DNA of 58,771 nt from Chloroflexaceae bacterium. GTDB lineage: Bacteria; Chloroflexota; Chloroflexia; Chloroflexales; Chloroflexaceae. Within the stretch, counting starts at the first letter, position 1, and the number at the start of each line of letters is the position of its first letter. Positions 19,877 through 28,523 of the stretch are shown here, in pieces. The DNA lies in the NCBI GenBank assembly GCA_012032475.1, contig JAAUSY010000004.1:1-58771 (forward strand), written 5' to 3'. A program made the position numbers and the translations under genes. The notes beneath the pieces are model-generated. The model was given only the letters and a program-made list of their open reading frames with translations. It was not told the DNA's origin and ran no database searches.

Positions 19877-19906
19877 TTGACGACAATGCCAGAACCGTGC
19901 TAGATT
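19877..19906 (+). promoter_or_regulatory. Sigma70-type promoter for ktrAB
   Basis: TTGACG at 19877-19882 and TAGATT at 19901-19906 with an 18-base spacer, close to the consensus. The expected transcript start near 19913 leaves a ~44-base leader before the ktrA ATG. Confidence 0.6.
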
Positions 19907-19956
19907 AGATTGTGTACCCAGGTGGTTCCTGTTTCAGATGGAGAAAGAGAAACCGT

Positions 19957-20625
19957 ATGCCTGCTCCAGCGGGGAAGAAAGAGTTTGCGGTGATAGGGTT
20001 GGGCCGGTTTGGTCAGAGCGTGGCGCTCACGCTCATCGAGCGGGGCTATTCGGTGCTTGGGATTGACCATGACCGTGAGATTGTTCAGCGGTTATCGGAA
20101 CAGATTACCCAGGTAGCCGCGCTCGACGCGACCGATGAGGAGGCGCTCCGAGCCGTTGATATTGCTTCGTTCGATACGGTGGTGGTGGCGATTGGCGAGA
20201 ACTTCGAGGGCAACTTGATGACGACCGTGGCGCTGAAGGCCCTGGATGTGCGCTATGTGGTTTGCAAGACGACCACCGAACGACAGCGCCGCATCCTGCT
20301 GCGGGTGGGCGCCGACCACGTCGTCCTGCCCGAACATGACGCCGGTCGCCGCCTGGCGCATATGCTCACCGGGCCGGGCGTGCTCGACCTGCTCGAACTG
20401 GAGCCGGGCTACAGCATCACCGAGCTTCGCATCCCGCGCTCGATGGTCGGTCACACCCTCATCGAAACGAACCTGCGGCACCGGTTTGGCGTCACGGTGC
20501 TGGTTATCAAGCGAGAACAAACGTTGACTGTCTCGCCTTCGGCCAACTATATGTTTGCCAGCAACGACCTGCTGGTAGTTCTGGGGAAGAACGCCGATAT
20601 TGCCCGTCTGAGTGAGCTGACATGA
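19957..20625 (+). CDS. ktrA: KtrA/TrkA-type potassium channel regulatory subunit
   Basis: Cytosolic RCK-domain regulator that binds nucleotides and gates the partner K+ transporter. 222 residues, the usual KtrA length (a single RCK pair, not the doubled TrkA). Rossmann motif VIGLGRFGQSVALTL near residue 10, acidic end of the second strand in GIDHDREIV, and VVVAIGENFEGNL. The C-terminal RCK_C half begins around ITELRIPRSMVG. The start at MPAPAGKK is preferred over a longer reading because the earlier residues are Arg-rich and lack a homologous look. The stop overlaps the ktrB start by 4 bp, typical of co-assembled subunits. Confidence 0.93.
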   Translation: MPAPAGKKEFAVIGLGRFGQSVALTLIERGYSVLGIDHDREIVQRLSEQITQVAALDATDEEALRAVDIASFDTVVVAIGENFEGNLMTTVALKALDVRYVVCKTTTERQRRILLRVGADHVVLPEHDAGRRLAHMLTGPGVLDLLELEPGYSITELRIPRSMVGHTLIETNLRHRFGVTVLVIKREQTLTVSPSANYMFASNDLLVVLGKNADIARLSELT

Positions 20626-22019
20626 GATTCGTTTTCCCTGGGCGGTCGCGGAGGGTGCGGCTGCACCTGGACCGTCCCTCCCCCCATCGCTACCATCGGG
20701 TTGCACCGGCGCTCCGTATTGTCGGGGGTCTCGGCCTCATGATTCTGCTCGGAACGCTGCTCTTGCTGCTGCCGGGGGTCGGAGCCTCGCGCCCGCTGAC
20801 ACCCATCGAGGCGCTCTTTACGGCGACTTCGGCCCTGAGTGTGACGGGCCTTTCCATCATTACGCCGGGGCGCGACCTGACCCTGGCCGGCCAGATCATC
20901 CTGCTGGTGCTCATCCAGGTCGGCGGCATTGGCTTTATGGTCATTGCCGTGGTGACCTTTCGCCTGCTTGGACGCCGGGTCGCGCTGGTGGACCGCATTG
21001 CCCTGCGCGACTCGCTCGGATTGATTATGCCCGGAGCCATCTTGAAACTCACGCAGGGGGTTCTGGTGACCGTCGTGACCCTTGAAGGCATTGGGGCCGG
21101 CCTCTTCTGGTTGCTCTGGCGTGAAAACCTGGGCGACCGCCGGGCGCTGCTCTTTGCCATTTTCCATGCCGTCTCGGCCTTTTGCAACGCCGGGTTCGAC
21201 CTTTTCGGGGCGGTGCCCGACCAGTACCCTGGGGGTATCCCGAACGATAGTCTGTCGCTGCTGGTGATGGGGAGCCTGATTTTTCTGGGGGGGTTGGGTA
21301 TCCCGGTGATAGCAAACCTCATGACCTGGTATGAGGAGCGGCGTTTCAGCCTGCACACCCGGATGACGCTGGTGGTGGTGGTGGCTCTGGTCTGCGCCGG
21401 GGGGATCGGGATCTTCCTGGCTGAGAGCCGTACGGGCCGCGTGCTGGTGGGAGAACCCTGGTATCGCCAGATCTTGCTGGGCTTCTTCCAATCCGTCTCG
21501 GCGCGGACCGCTGGATTTGCCGGTATCCAGCCATTTGGCGATATCTCCCCGGCCAGCCAGGTGCTCCTGATCATCCTGATGTTCATCGGGGCCGCGCCGG
21601 CCTCGATGGGGGGCGGTATCACCACCGGGACGTTCGCGGTGCTGATGGTGTCCATCTGGGCCTATGCCCGCGGCCTCCCATCGGTGCAGGTGAGCGGGCG
21701 GACCATCGGGGATGTGATGATCCGCAAGGCTGCGGCGGTGCTGACGATCTCGTTGTTTCTGGTGCTGCTGGCAACCTGGCTCCTGCTGATAACCCACAAT
21801 GTCGGGCTGAATGTGGCCCTGTTCGAAGTCGTCTCGGCCTTTGCAACGTGCGGCCTGACGCTCGACTTCACCGGGCGGATGAACCTCTTCGGTGAGTTCA
21901 TCATTATTCTGATGATGTTCTGGGGACGCCTGGGGGCCCTGACGATTATTGTGGCGATTGCGCAGCAGCAGCCGATCCGGCTGGTCGAATACCCGGAGGA
22001 ACAGATTCTCATCGGGTAG
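20622..22019 (+). CDS. ktrB: KtrB/TrkH-type potassium transporter subunit
   Basis: Integral membrane K+ (often Na+-dependent) uptake subunit, 465 residues. The four pore loops with their selectivity-filter glycines are visible in order: TSALSVTGLSII, VSAFCNAGFDLF, VSARTAGFAGI and VSAFATCGLTLDF. About eight membrane helices flank them, giving the four M1-P-M2 repeats. The short basic N-terminus (FPGRSRRVRLHL) is cytoplasmic. Coupled to ktrA. The divergent SPFH operon next door suggests, but does not prove, shared regulation. Confidence 0.95.
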   Translation: MRFVFPGRSRRVRLHLDRPSPHRYHRVAPALRIVGGLGLMILLGTLLLLLPGVGASRPLTPIEALFTATSALSVTGLSIITPGRDLTLAGQIILLVLIQVGGIGFMVIAVVTFRLLGRRVALVDRIALRDSLGLIMPGAILKLTQGVLVTVVTLEGIGAGLFWLLWRENLGDRRALLFAIFHAVSAFCNAGFDLFGAVPDQYPGGIPNDSLSLLVMGSLIFLGGLGIPVIANLMTWYEERRFSLHTRMTLVVVVALVCAGGIGIFLAESRTGRVLVGEPWYRQILLGFFQSVSARTAGFAGIQPFGDISPASQVLLIILMFIGAAPASMGGGITTGTFAVLMVSIWAYARGLPSVQVSGRTIGDVMIRKAAAVLTISLFLVLLATWLLLITHNVGLNVALFEVVSAFATCGLTLDFTGRMNLFGEFIIILMMFWGRLGALTIIVAIAQQQPIRLVEYPEEQILIG

Positions 22020-22095
22020 CGCATGTTCGCTCGTGGGCTTGCTCGCATGCTCACTCACTCCCCCGCCTCGATGGACGACTACTCCGGCTCGCGTC

Positions 22096-22425
22096 TCACC
22101 GATAGGCGGCCAGGTCCCGCTCTTCAATCGTGGGCATAAACCGCGACATCTCCACCATCTTGAACAACTTCTGGTGGTGCGGGCTGAGGTTCATGGCAAA
22201 CAGCTTGTAGCCCGACTTGCGGGCCCGAACGACGAACTTGAGCAAGACGGAGATGCCGGCAGAGTTAATAAAGGCCACTTCTTCAAAATCCAGGACTGTA
22301 ATGGGTCGCATATCCGAGCAACTTTGCTCAATCGCGGCGGCCGATATCGCATCAATACTGTTGGTGGTGATATGGAGGACGACGACATCACCAAATTCTT
22401 CGCGTCGAACAACCTGATCACTCAT
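22096..22425 (-). CDS. STAS-domain anti-sigma factor antagonist-like protein
   Basis: 109 residues, one STAS domain. The conserved phospho-acceptor region is FINSAGISVLLKF (the Ser in NSAG is the expected target), and VLDFEEVAF precedes it as in SpoIIAA/RsbV. In partner switching, the unphosphorylated form releases a target from the kinase encoded just upstream. The two genes overlap by 4 bp. No sigma factor gene is adjacent, so the target is unknown. Confidence 0.88.
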   Translation of the reverse strand: MSDQVVRREEFGDVVVLHITTNSIDAISAAAIEQSCSDMRPITVLDFEEVAFINSAGISVLLKFVVRARKSGYKLFAMNLSPHHQKLFKMVEMSRFMPTIEERDLAAYR

Positions 22426-22859
22426 TCTGTCTGTCCCTCCCGATAGAATCGCAGTTTGATAATCGTGCCGGTTCCATCTTCAGAAGAGCTGACTTCCCAG
22501 TCATCTACCAGGGCCCCTATCAGGTACATTCCAAAGCCCCGCAGCATCCCTTCTTCCAGGTTTTCTTCCCGCACGACTTTGCGTGATGGATCCATCTTGC
22601 CCGGTCCCTTCCCCTGATCGGCAATGCTCACTTCCAGCTTATGGTGGTCGAGCGCAAAGACAACCGCCACGAGTTTGTTAGCGATATTCTCGTTGCCATG
22701 CTCAATGGCATTGGTCACGGCCTCGCTAATCGCCAGCTTCAGGTCTTCAATGCGTTCTTCGGGAAACCCCTGCGCCTGCGCAACTTCTGCCGCGCTTGCC
22801 CGCACCACCCGTTCAAAGACCAGGTTGGAGGGGATGCTTATCTCGATACATTCCGCCAT
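22422..22859 (-). CDS. RsbW/SpoIIAB-like anti-sigma serine kinase
   Basis: 145 residues of the GHKL ATPase fold. N-box LAISEAVTNAIEHGNEN, G1 region IADQGKGPGK and G2-like RGFGMYLIGALVDDW are all present, followed by GTGTIIKLRF. Such kinases bind and inactivate a sigma factor or other regulator and phosphorylate the STAS partner on Ser. The downstream overlapping STAS gene is the obvious substrate. A candidate extended -10 element lies ~170 bp upstream. Confidence 0.88.
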   Translation of the reverse strand: MAECIEISIPSNLVFERVVRASAAEVAQAQGFPEERIEDLKLAISEAVTNAIEHGNENIANKLVAVVFALDHHKLEVSIADQGKGPGKMDPSRKVVREENLEEGMLRGFGMYLIGALVDDWEVSSSEDGTGTIIKLRFYREGQTE

Positions 22860-23032
22860 ATCCTCATCCTTGCCCTATCCTCATCCTGCTGATGTCTGCC
22901 AATACATGCATGATGGTCATCATTCCCCTGATGGACCGGATTCAGCGGACCCTGTTCAGCAAAGCCTTGCATCGTTGCGAACGCATCGAAAACATAAGGG
23001 GGTCCTGATGAATATCCATCCGGTGCAAAGGT

Positions 23033-23041
23033 ATAGTACCA
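23033..23041 (-). promoter_or_regulatory. Candidate extended -10 element upstream of the RsbW/STAS pair
   Basis: Read on the minus strand the sequence is TGGTACTAT, an extended -10 form. It would give a leader of ~165 bases. No clear -35. Confidence 0.3.
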
Positions 23042-23121
23042 CACCCTGAGCGAGATTTCCATCCCCACGACCACCTTTTCTCCAGACGTACCGATACCTC
23101 AAGAAATAGAACGATGCCGGA

Positions 23122-23955
23122 CTACAAATCTCGGCGGCTGAAGCAAACTATTGCCAGTGCCAGCGCCACCCCCGCGTAGGCCACGGTGTAGACGACCATG
23201 GCCGGGCTGGGGACCGACGATGTGACAAAGGGGGTTGCACCCAGTTCTTGCACCAGGGTTGGCTGCATCAGGTAGGAGGTGCGCCGCCAGAGCGCTTCGA
23301 CCGGCATCAGCAGGCTGGTGATAATCCCCACCCGCACCGCAGCTCCCGACTGGAGCAGGGACCCGATCTGTTCGACCCACGCCCCGATGAATGCCAACCC
23401 GTAGAGCATAAAGAGCGCCACGCCGTTGGTCATGGTGGAAAGCTGCGTTCCGCCCAGGAGCGAGAGGGCAATCAGCACCAGGGCTTCGAGCACCAGCAAG
23501 GCCATTCCCTGGAGGGGGTTGGGGGGAACATAGCCCGTTCGCCCGTAGACTATCAGGAGCATGCCCCCTGCCAGCAACCCCAGATACAGCACCATCATGG
23601 CGGCGAAGCCGAACCATTTGCCCATGATAATCTGCCAGCGGCGGAGCGGCCTGATGGCAATGGTCTGGATGGTGTGCGAGGTGATTTCTCCTGAAACGGT
23701 GTCAACCGAAGCGAGAATCGCAATCATAATGGTCAGGAAGTGGACGACGTAGAGTCCGGCCATCAGGAGAAAGTTGTAGAAGTTGCGCCGCATCACTTCG
23801 GGGACTTCGTCCGCGTGGAGTTCGCGGTCAATCAGCGCGAACCCAAGCGTGAACAGCAAGAGAAAGAGCACGCCGAGCACCAGCGCGATGAGCACCATGC
23901 GCCGTCGCCGCGCCTCCTGAAACGTCAGCCAGGTGATGGTTGCGACCATGTTCAT
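23122..23955 (-). CDS. ABC-2 type transporter permease
   Basis: 277 residues, six membrane helices in the ABC-2 pattern. TITWLTFQEARRRRM is the cytoplasmic start, VLIALVLGVLFLLLFTLGFA helix 1, then a large loop and DTVSGEITSHTIQTIAIRP, the amphipathic coupling region typical of NatB/NosY-like permeases. It should work with a separate ATPase, but none is next to it: the neighbours are the RsbW/STAS pair and glycosyltransferases. Substrate unknown. Confidence 0.85.
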   Translation of the reverse strand: MNMVATITWLTFQEARRRRMVLIALVLGVLFLLLFTLGFALIDRELHADEVPEVMRRNFYNFLLMAGLYVVHFLTIMIAILASVDTVSGEITSHTIQTIAIRPLRRWQIIMGKWFGFAAMMVLYLGLLAGGMLLIVYGRTGYVPPNPLQGMALLVLEALVLIALSLLGGTQLSTMTNGVALFMLYGLAFIGAWVEQIGSLLQSGAAVRVGIITSLLMPVEALWRRTSYLMQPTLVQELGATPFVTSSVPSPAMVVYTVAYAGVALALAIVCFSRRDL

Positions 23956-24015
23956 AAGCCTGGTGGCGTCGAAACGCCACGCCTCCTTTCTGTGCTTTCT
24001 GTGCTTTCTGCGCTG

Positions 24016-25329
24016 CTAGCGTTTGTCCAGCACCCTCCGGTACACTGCCTCCACCTGCGGCACGACCACCTCTGCCGCAAACCGTTCCCGCGCCGCGCTG
24101 CGGGCCTGTTCTCCCAGGCGCTCCCGTTCGGTCGGGCAGTCCAACAACCACCGCAGCCGCGAGGCAAAGGTTTCAGCCGTCCGCGCCAGCATGCCTGTGA
24201 CCCCGTCTGTGATGATATCTCCCGTCCCTCCGGTTGGCATCGCCAGGATGGGGATGCCCAGGGCACTGGCTTCCAGCAGCACCCGGCTCAGCGGCTCCCC
24301 CCACAGCGAAGGGAACAGCAGCACCCGGCAGCGGGCCATCAGCCGCACCACCTCGTCGTGCGACACCCACGATAGGAACACAACCCGTATCCGCAGCCGC
24401 TCCAGTTCATGCCGGAGCCGCTCCAGGAGCGGGCCAGAGCCAGCAACCACGAGCGTGGGCAGGGGGCCGCCGGTGCTGGCACGGAGCGCCCGGAAGATGC
24501 TGACCAGGAGCATGGCCCCTTTGTTCGGCTCCAGTTTGCCCACAAAGAGCAGGAACGGTTCGGGCACGGGGGATGCTGCTGGCGTGGCGGCCAGTTGCTC
24601 GATAGCCGCAGTGTCCACCAGGTTCGGGATGACGTGCAGCCGGTCGGCGGGCACTATCCCCATACTCCGCAGCCGTTGGGCAAGGTAGTGGCTCACGGCA
24701 ATGATGGCATCGGCGCGGGCAAGAAACGCCGCTCGGCGCTGGACATGGCCGACCAGGTAGGGCACCGCCGGCAGGGCCAGCACCCCCGCCAGCGGCCCCA
24801 GGCGGCAACCAGTTCGGTTGCCAGGCCAGACCACCGGGCACCCGTCCGCTCCGTGGAAGGTAGGGGAAGCGGTCGCCGTGCAATCCGGTGGCAAAGTAGT
24901 GCCACGGCCAGTGATCGCGGACGGTGACGACGACCGGCACGCCACACCGCTGCCCGGCCAGGATGGCCGGGGGGGTCGTCTGAACGTGCTGCGCGTGAAT
25001 GAGCCGCCGGTCGCTCTGCTGCTGCCCCAGGGTTACCAGCGCATCGGCCAGTTGCGGCCAGAGTTGTTCGTGGCGGGCGTAGTTCTTGATGAAGGGGAGC
25101 ACGGGGGCATGGTAGAGGTAGCGGCAGGTGGGCACACCGGAGGCATCATCGGGGGCGGTGAGGCGCTCCGTCCGGGGGGGAGATGGGCCGCGCAAGCGAC
25201 CAGCGACGGCACCACCGCCGTGACCCGGTGCCCCCGTCGAATGAGTGCCTGTGCCAGCGCATAGGCGCTCCAGGCGCTCCCCCCGACCGCACCGGGAGGG
25301 AAGGTGTCGGTTGGAAGGAGAAGGTTCAA
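24016..25329 (-). CDS. Glycosyltransferase family 4, frame broken three times
   Basis: Starts MNLLLPTDTFPPGAVGGSAW and ends VEAVYRRVLDKR. The pieces lie in three frames: residues up to VVPSLVACA; then TERLTAPDDASGVPTCRY ... HYFATGLHGDRFPYLP; then GLATELVAA; then LGPLAGVLALPAVPYLVGH onward with LLFVGKLEPNKGAML, GEPLSRVLLE (E-x7-E) and IPILAMPTGG. Single missing bases in or near 25174-25189 (a G7 run is the best candidate), 24855-24856 and 24801-24802 restore one ~438-residue GT4 enzyme. All three repair in the same direction, so I treat it as an intact gene with sequence errors. Its start overlaps the stop of the next upstream GT4 gene by 4 bp. Confidence 0.8.
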
Positions 25330-26623
25330 GGTGTCACCTGCGGCGAAATTCTGTTCAGAAGGCGATAGTACGCCTGTTCGTGCTGGCGGGTAATGGTCTC
25401 CCAGGTGAAGTGGGCCGCCACCTGGAGCGCTCCCGCACTCAGGCGTTTGCGGAGGGCGGGGTCCTGCGCCAGCCTTCGGAGCGCCTGGGACAGGCTCCTG
25501 CGGTCATCCGGAGCCACCAGGAGCGCGTGTTCCCCGTCTACGAGGCGTATGTTTGCATCTTCGGTTCCCCACCTCCGGCCCCCAGGCTCCACCGTGGTGA
25601 CGACCGGGGTTCCGTGGCTCAGCGCGGCAAGCAGGCTGCCGCTGCGGAACGAAGCCCCTCCGCGGAAGGGCAGGGCCACGCAGTCTGCGGCCAGCAGGTG
25701 GGCCGACACGGTCACGGCATCTACGTGGCCGGTGATGATAACCCGCTCACGCCACCACAGTCGCTCAATCGTGGCAAAGACCTGGTCGGCATAGGCCCGG
25801 TCGCGGGGAGACGTTGCATCCCCGCCAATGAGCAGCAGCAAGAAGCGCGGGCCGGCGGGGTATTCCCGGCTCTGGCTCTGGTCAGGTTCCTGGTCTGGTT
25901 TCCGGGCCAGGTCACTGAGCGCATCCAGCAGCAGGTCAACCCCTTTGTTGGGTGAGAGCAGGCCAAAATAGGCGACCAGCACGTCCCCCGGACGCACGCC
26001 CAGGCGAGAACGCCAGGGTTCGCGCTCATACCCAGGGGGAGGAAGCGCGGCGATGTTCGAGCTGATGGGGATATGACAGGCGGCTATCCCGGAGCGGTGC
26101 AGGGCTGCCAGGTCGTCGGGGTTGGTCGCAACAACCAGGTCGCAGTCCGCCGCCAGACGGTGCGTTATCCAGCGCCGCAGGGGGCCGGCCTTCGGAAAGA
26201 GGTAGGGTTCTCGCAGATCGTGGAAGGTGACCGCCAGGTGGGGACAAGCCGGGCCCGTCCGCGACCGCAGACGCCAGGGCAGCAAGTTGACCGCCGGGTG
26301 CATCCCATAGGCTCCGGTCTGATACTGGATATGCAGCAGGTCCGGGCGCAGACGCTCCAGCACCGCGACGGTGTCTTTCCAGCAGCGCCACCCCCACGAG
26401 GAGATGACCCGCAGATGGTAAGGGGGGGAGTGGGCGCGTCGGGCGGGGACGCCGGAGCCAAGGCAGGGACCGGGGAGGGGGACGAGGAGGTCGTGATGAT
26501 GGCAACCTGGTGGCCCGCCAGCGACAGCGACCGGGCGAGGCCGCAGGTGTAGTCGCCCACCCCGCCCGGCTGAGGAGGGTATTCGGCGGTGAGAAACGCC
26601 AGGTGCAGGAGACCGGGTTTCAC
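25326..26623 (-). CDS. Glycosyltransferase family 4, frame broken once
   Basis: Begins MKPGLLHLAFLTAEYPPQPG with GGVGDYTCGLARSLSLAG, a strong GT4 start. A lost base in the G7 run at 26422-26428 (or just beside it) shifts the frame; downstream it reads YHLRVISSWGWRCW ... RPDLLHIQYQTGAYGMHP, VTFHDLREPYLFP, VAYFGLLSPNKGVDLLLDAL and PFRGGASFRSGSLLAALSHG. In place of the usual E-x7-E there is a Gly/Ser-rich stretch ending in a hydrophobic helix, so the active-site acids differ from the other GT4 enzymes here. Overlaps both neighbours by 4 bp, forming a coupled operon with the prenyl synthase upstream and the GT4 downstream. Confidence 0.82.
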
Positions 26624-27663
26624 GCCTGCCGTCCGAGCAAGTTTTCGGCTATCGCCTGTATCTGGGCAAAAGCCGCCTGAGCTTCGGGCGCTGCCCCGAC
26701 CCGAACCCGGCCAAGCGATTGGAGCGCCTCCGTGTGGTAGCGGGCCGCCACTTTACCGCTGTAATCACGCGAGCCTGCTGCTTCCAGCACGGCCAGGGCG
26801 CAGGTCACATCGTCGTCGCTCACCTGGGCCTGCTGATAGATCCGCGCCAGATCGTCGCAGTTGTCGGCGTGGCGCAGGGCATGCACGATGGGCAGGCTCA
26901 CCTTGCGGCGGTAGATATCCGCGGCCCGTGGTTTGCCCGTCACCGCTGGGTCTCCCCAGATGCCAAGCCGGTCGTCCTCTATCTGGAAGGCCAGGCCGAC
27001 GTTCAGGCCAAAGTCGAACAGGTCCCGGCAGCTTTCGGGGTCGGCCCCGCCGACCATCGCGCCCAGTCCCGCCGCACTCGAAATCAGGACCGCCGTCTTG
27101 CGACCGATCATCGCCAGGTAGTCGGCCTCGTCAATGGTCAAATTACCCTCGAAGCTCAGGTCCAGGTATTGTCCTTCGCAGATGGTGAGAATCGTCTCTT
27201 CGAAGCGTTTGACTACCGCCAGGATGACTTCGGCAGGAACTCCGGCCTCCAACAGGCGGAGCAATGCCAGGTGGGCAATGACAAACATGCCGTCCCCGGT
27301 GTTAATCCCGTGCGCCAACCCCCACTGCTTCCAGACCGTCACCCGCCCGCGGCGGGTATCGCTGTCATCCTCAATATCGTCGTGGATGAGCGAGAAGTCG
27401 TGGATGAGCTGAAGCGCCGCTGCGAGCGGGAACGCCTGTGCCACGGTGCCGCCAACTGCCGCGCACGCCAGCAGCGCCAGTTGCGGACGCAGGAGCTTGC
27501 CGGGGTCGGAGTGCGCTGGCCGTAGGTCCACATCGCGCCACCCTAGGTGATATTCCATCATGCCATAGAAGGTTTCTACCCGTGCCTCAGCCGCCGGGAA
27601 GGCGGCCTGCATCTCCTTCTGGATAGTTGCCCGAATGTCTGGTGTGTTCATCGTATGGTGCAA
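26620..27663 (-). CDS. Polyprenyl (probably geranylgeranyl) diphosphate synthase
   Basis: Condenses isopentenyl diphosphate with allylic diphosphates to make C15-C20 or longer chains. 347 residues. The first Asp-rich motif is LIHDDIEDDSDTRRGR (the two extra residues between Asp pairs are typical of this subgroup), and the second is FQIEDDRLGIWGD. LLRPQLALLACAAVGG and GDGMFVIAHLALLRL are also family-like. First gene of a three-gene operon with two GT4 enzymes, so the product may be a carotenoid or lipid carrier that is later glycosylated. Product chain length is not decided by sequence. Confidence 0.92.
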   Translation of the reverse strand: MHHTMNTPDIRATIQKEMQAAFPAAEARVETFYGMMEYHLGWRDVDLRPAHSDPGKLLRPQLALLACAAVGGTVAQAFPLAAALQLIHDFSLIHDDIEDDSDTRRGRVTVWKQWGLAHGINTGDGMFVIAHLALLRLLEAGVPAEVILAVVKRFEETILTICEGQYLDLSFEGNLTIDEADYLAMIGRKTAVLISSAAGLGAMVGGADPESCRDLFDFGLNVGLAFQIEDDRLGIWGDPAVTGKPRAADIYRRKVSLPIVHALRHADNCDDLARIYQQAQVSDDDVTCALAVLEAAGSRDYSGKVAARYHTEALQSLGRVRVGAAPEAQAAFAQIQAIAENLLGRQA

Positions 27664-27696
27664 AAAACCTCTCTTCCTCCGTTTAATCCAACGTAT

Positions 27697-27708
27697 TGTC
27701 GTACGACA
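27697..27708. promoter_or_regulatory. Palindromic candidate operator
   Basis: TGTCGTACGACA is a perfect 12-bp palindrome, 34 bp upstream of the prenyl synthase start. It could be a dimeric-repressor site. Confidence 0.4.
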
Positions 27709-27782
27709 CAGGCTCGTACACTCCCGAAATTATCATCGTGAAACAGGTATCAAGACGCTCGCAATACCTTTTGTCATACCTT

Positions 27783-27809
27783 CGTCATACTATATCGGGT
27801 AGTATGACG
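27783..27809. promoter_or_regulatory. 9-bp inverted repeat, candidate BlaI-type operator
   Basis: CGTCATACT and AGTATGACG are separated by 9 bases. A further direct copy, TGTCATACC, lies immediately upstream (27772-27780). Symmetry and position between divergent genes suggest binding of the adjacent winged-helix repressor. Confidence 0.45.
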
Positions 27810-28023
27810 CACTTACGGACGTTTGAAACGTTGTCCGGGGATATGACGGGAAGATTCTGGGGCTTTTTGTGGCTGTAATGCTGCCGTAATCTTCTGTAAC
27901 CCCCTGGTAATGAAAAGTTATTGTCGGTTGCGTAACCAAATAGTACACTAACACCAAGTACATTGCAATGTCATACGTCAAAGAACGGTTTTAGCCAGTG
28001 ATAAATCCGAAAGGGGTACCGAC

Positions 28024-28440
28024 ATGCCGCTCAACATGCGACTCCGGTTCAGTCCAAAGAAAGATGGTCTCGTCAAAGTGCTTGGCCCGTTGGAAACGGA
28101 AATCATGCAAACCCTGTGGCAAGACAAGCGCAGCACCGTCAAGAAGGTCCATCGGAAACTCTCGCAACAACGCGACATTGCCTACACGACCGTGATGACT
28201 ACGATGGGACGCCTGGCCGAGAAGGGCGTGCTCGACCGGCACCGCGAGGGGTTGGCATACGTCTACACGCCGGCCATTTCCGAGGAAGAGTTTGTCAGTA
28301 TGGTGGTGCATCAGGTGCTTGACGGCCTCATGGATGACTATAGTGATATGGCAATTGATTATATGATTGATTACCTGTCGAAACATGACCCCGAAGAACT
28401 GCGGCGATTGCAGCGGGCGATCCAGTCGCGGGGTTCCTGA
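28024..28440 (+). CDS. BlaI/MecI-family winged-helix transcriptional repressor
   Basis: 138 residues. The N-terminal winged helix contains LGPLETEIMQTLWQ, then AYTTVMTTMGRLAEKGVL as the recognition-helix region and REGLAYVYTPAISEEEF as the wing. The C-terminal ~50 residues are a dimerisation helix bundle. In BlaI/MecI systems a membrane BlaR1 sensor-protease relieves repression, but no BlaR1 gene is visible nearby, so this one probably responds to another signal, as in other Chloroflexota and actinobacteria. The upstream inverted repeats are candidate operators. The stop overlaps a small GC-rich hairpin. Confidence 0.9.
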   Translation: MPLNMRLRFSPKKDGLVKVLGPLETEIMQTLWQDKRSTVKKVHRKLSQQRDIAYTTVMTTMGRLAEKGVLDRHREGLAYVYTPAISEEEFVSMVVHQVLDGLMDDYSDMAIDYMIDYLSKHDPEELRRLQRAIQSRGS

Positions 28441-28523
28441 CCGCTCCGGGGCGGTCCGCGGGGGTCCGGGGATGGGCGTAGCAGGAGCGGGGACCGGGTG
28501 AGGAAAACTACGCAGCTGGTTGC

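Larger units (their letters stand above)
27664..28023. other. Divergent intergenic regulatory region (prenyl synthase / BlaI-like repressor)
   Basis: 360 bases with no gene. It contains a perfect 12-bp palindrome (27697-27708), a 9-bp inverted repeat (27783-27809) and four copies of the core TCATAC or its complement (near 27774, 27785, 27802 and 27970). AT-rich stretches at 27880-27960 probably hold the repressor's promoter. The pattern fits autoregulation plus control of the divergent operon. Confidence 0.55.

Noticed and set aside
20547-22127. Long open frame (526 codons) antisense to ktrB
   Set aside because: Residue composition is His/Gln/Arg-rich without any fold signature, and the opposite strand encodes a clear KtrB with four pore loops.
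28439-28456. Intrinsic terminator after the BlaI-like gene
   Set aside because: The GACCGC/GCGGTC hairpin overlaps the stop codon and lacks a following T-run.
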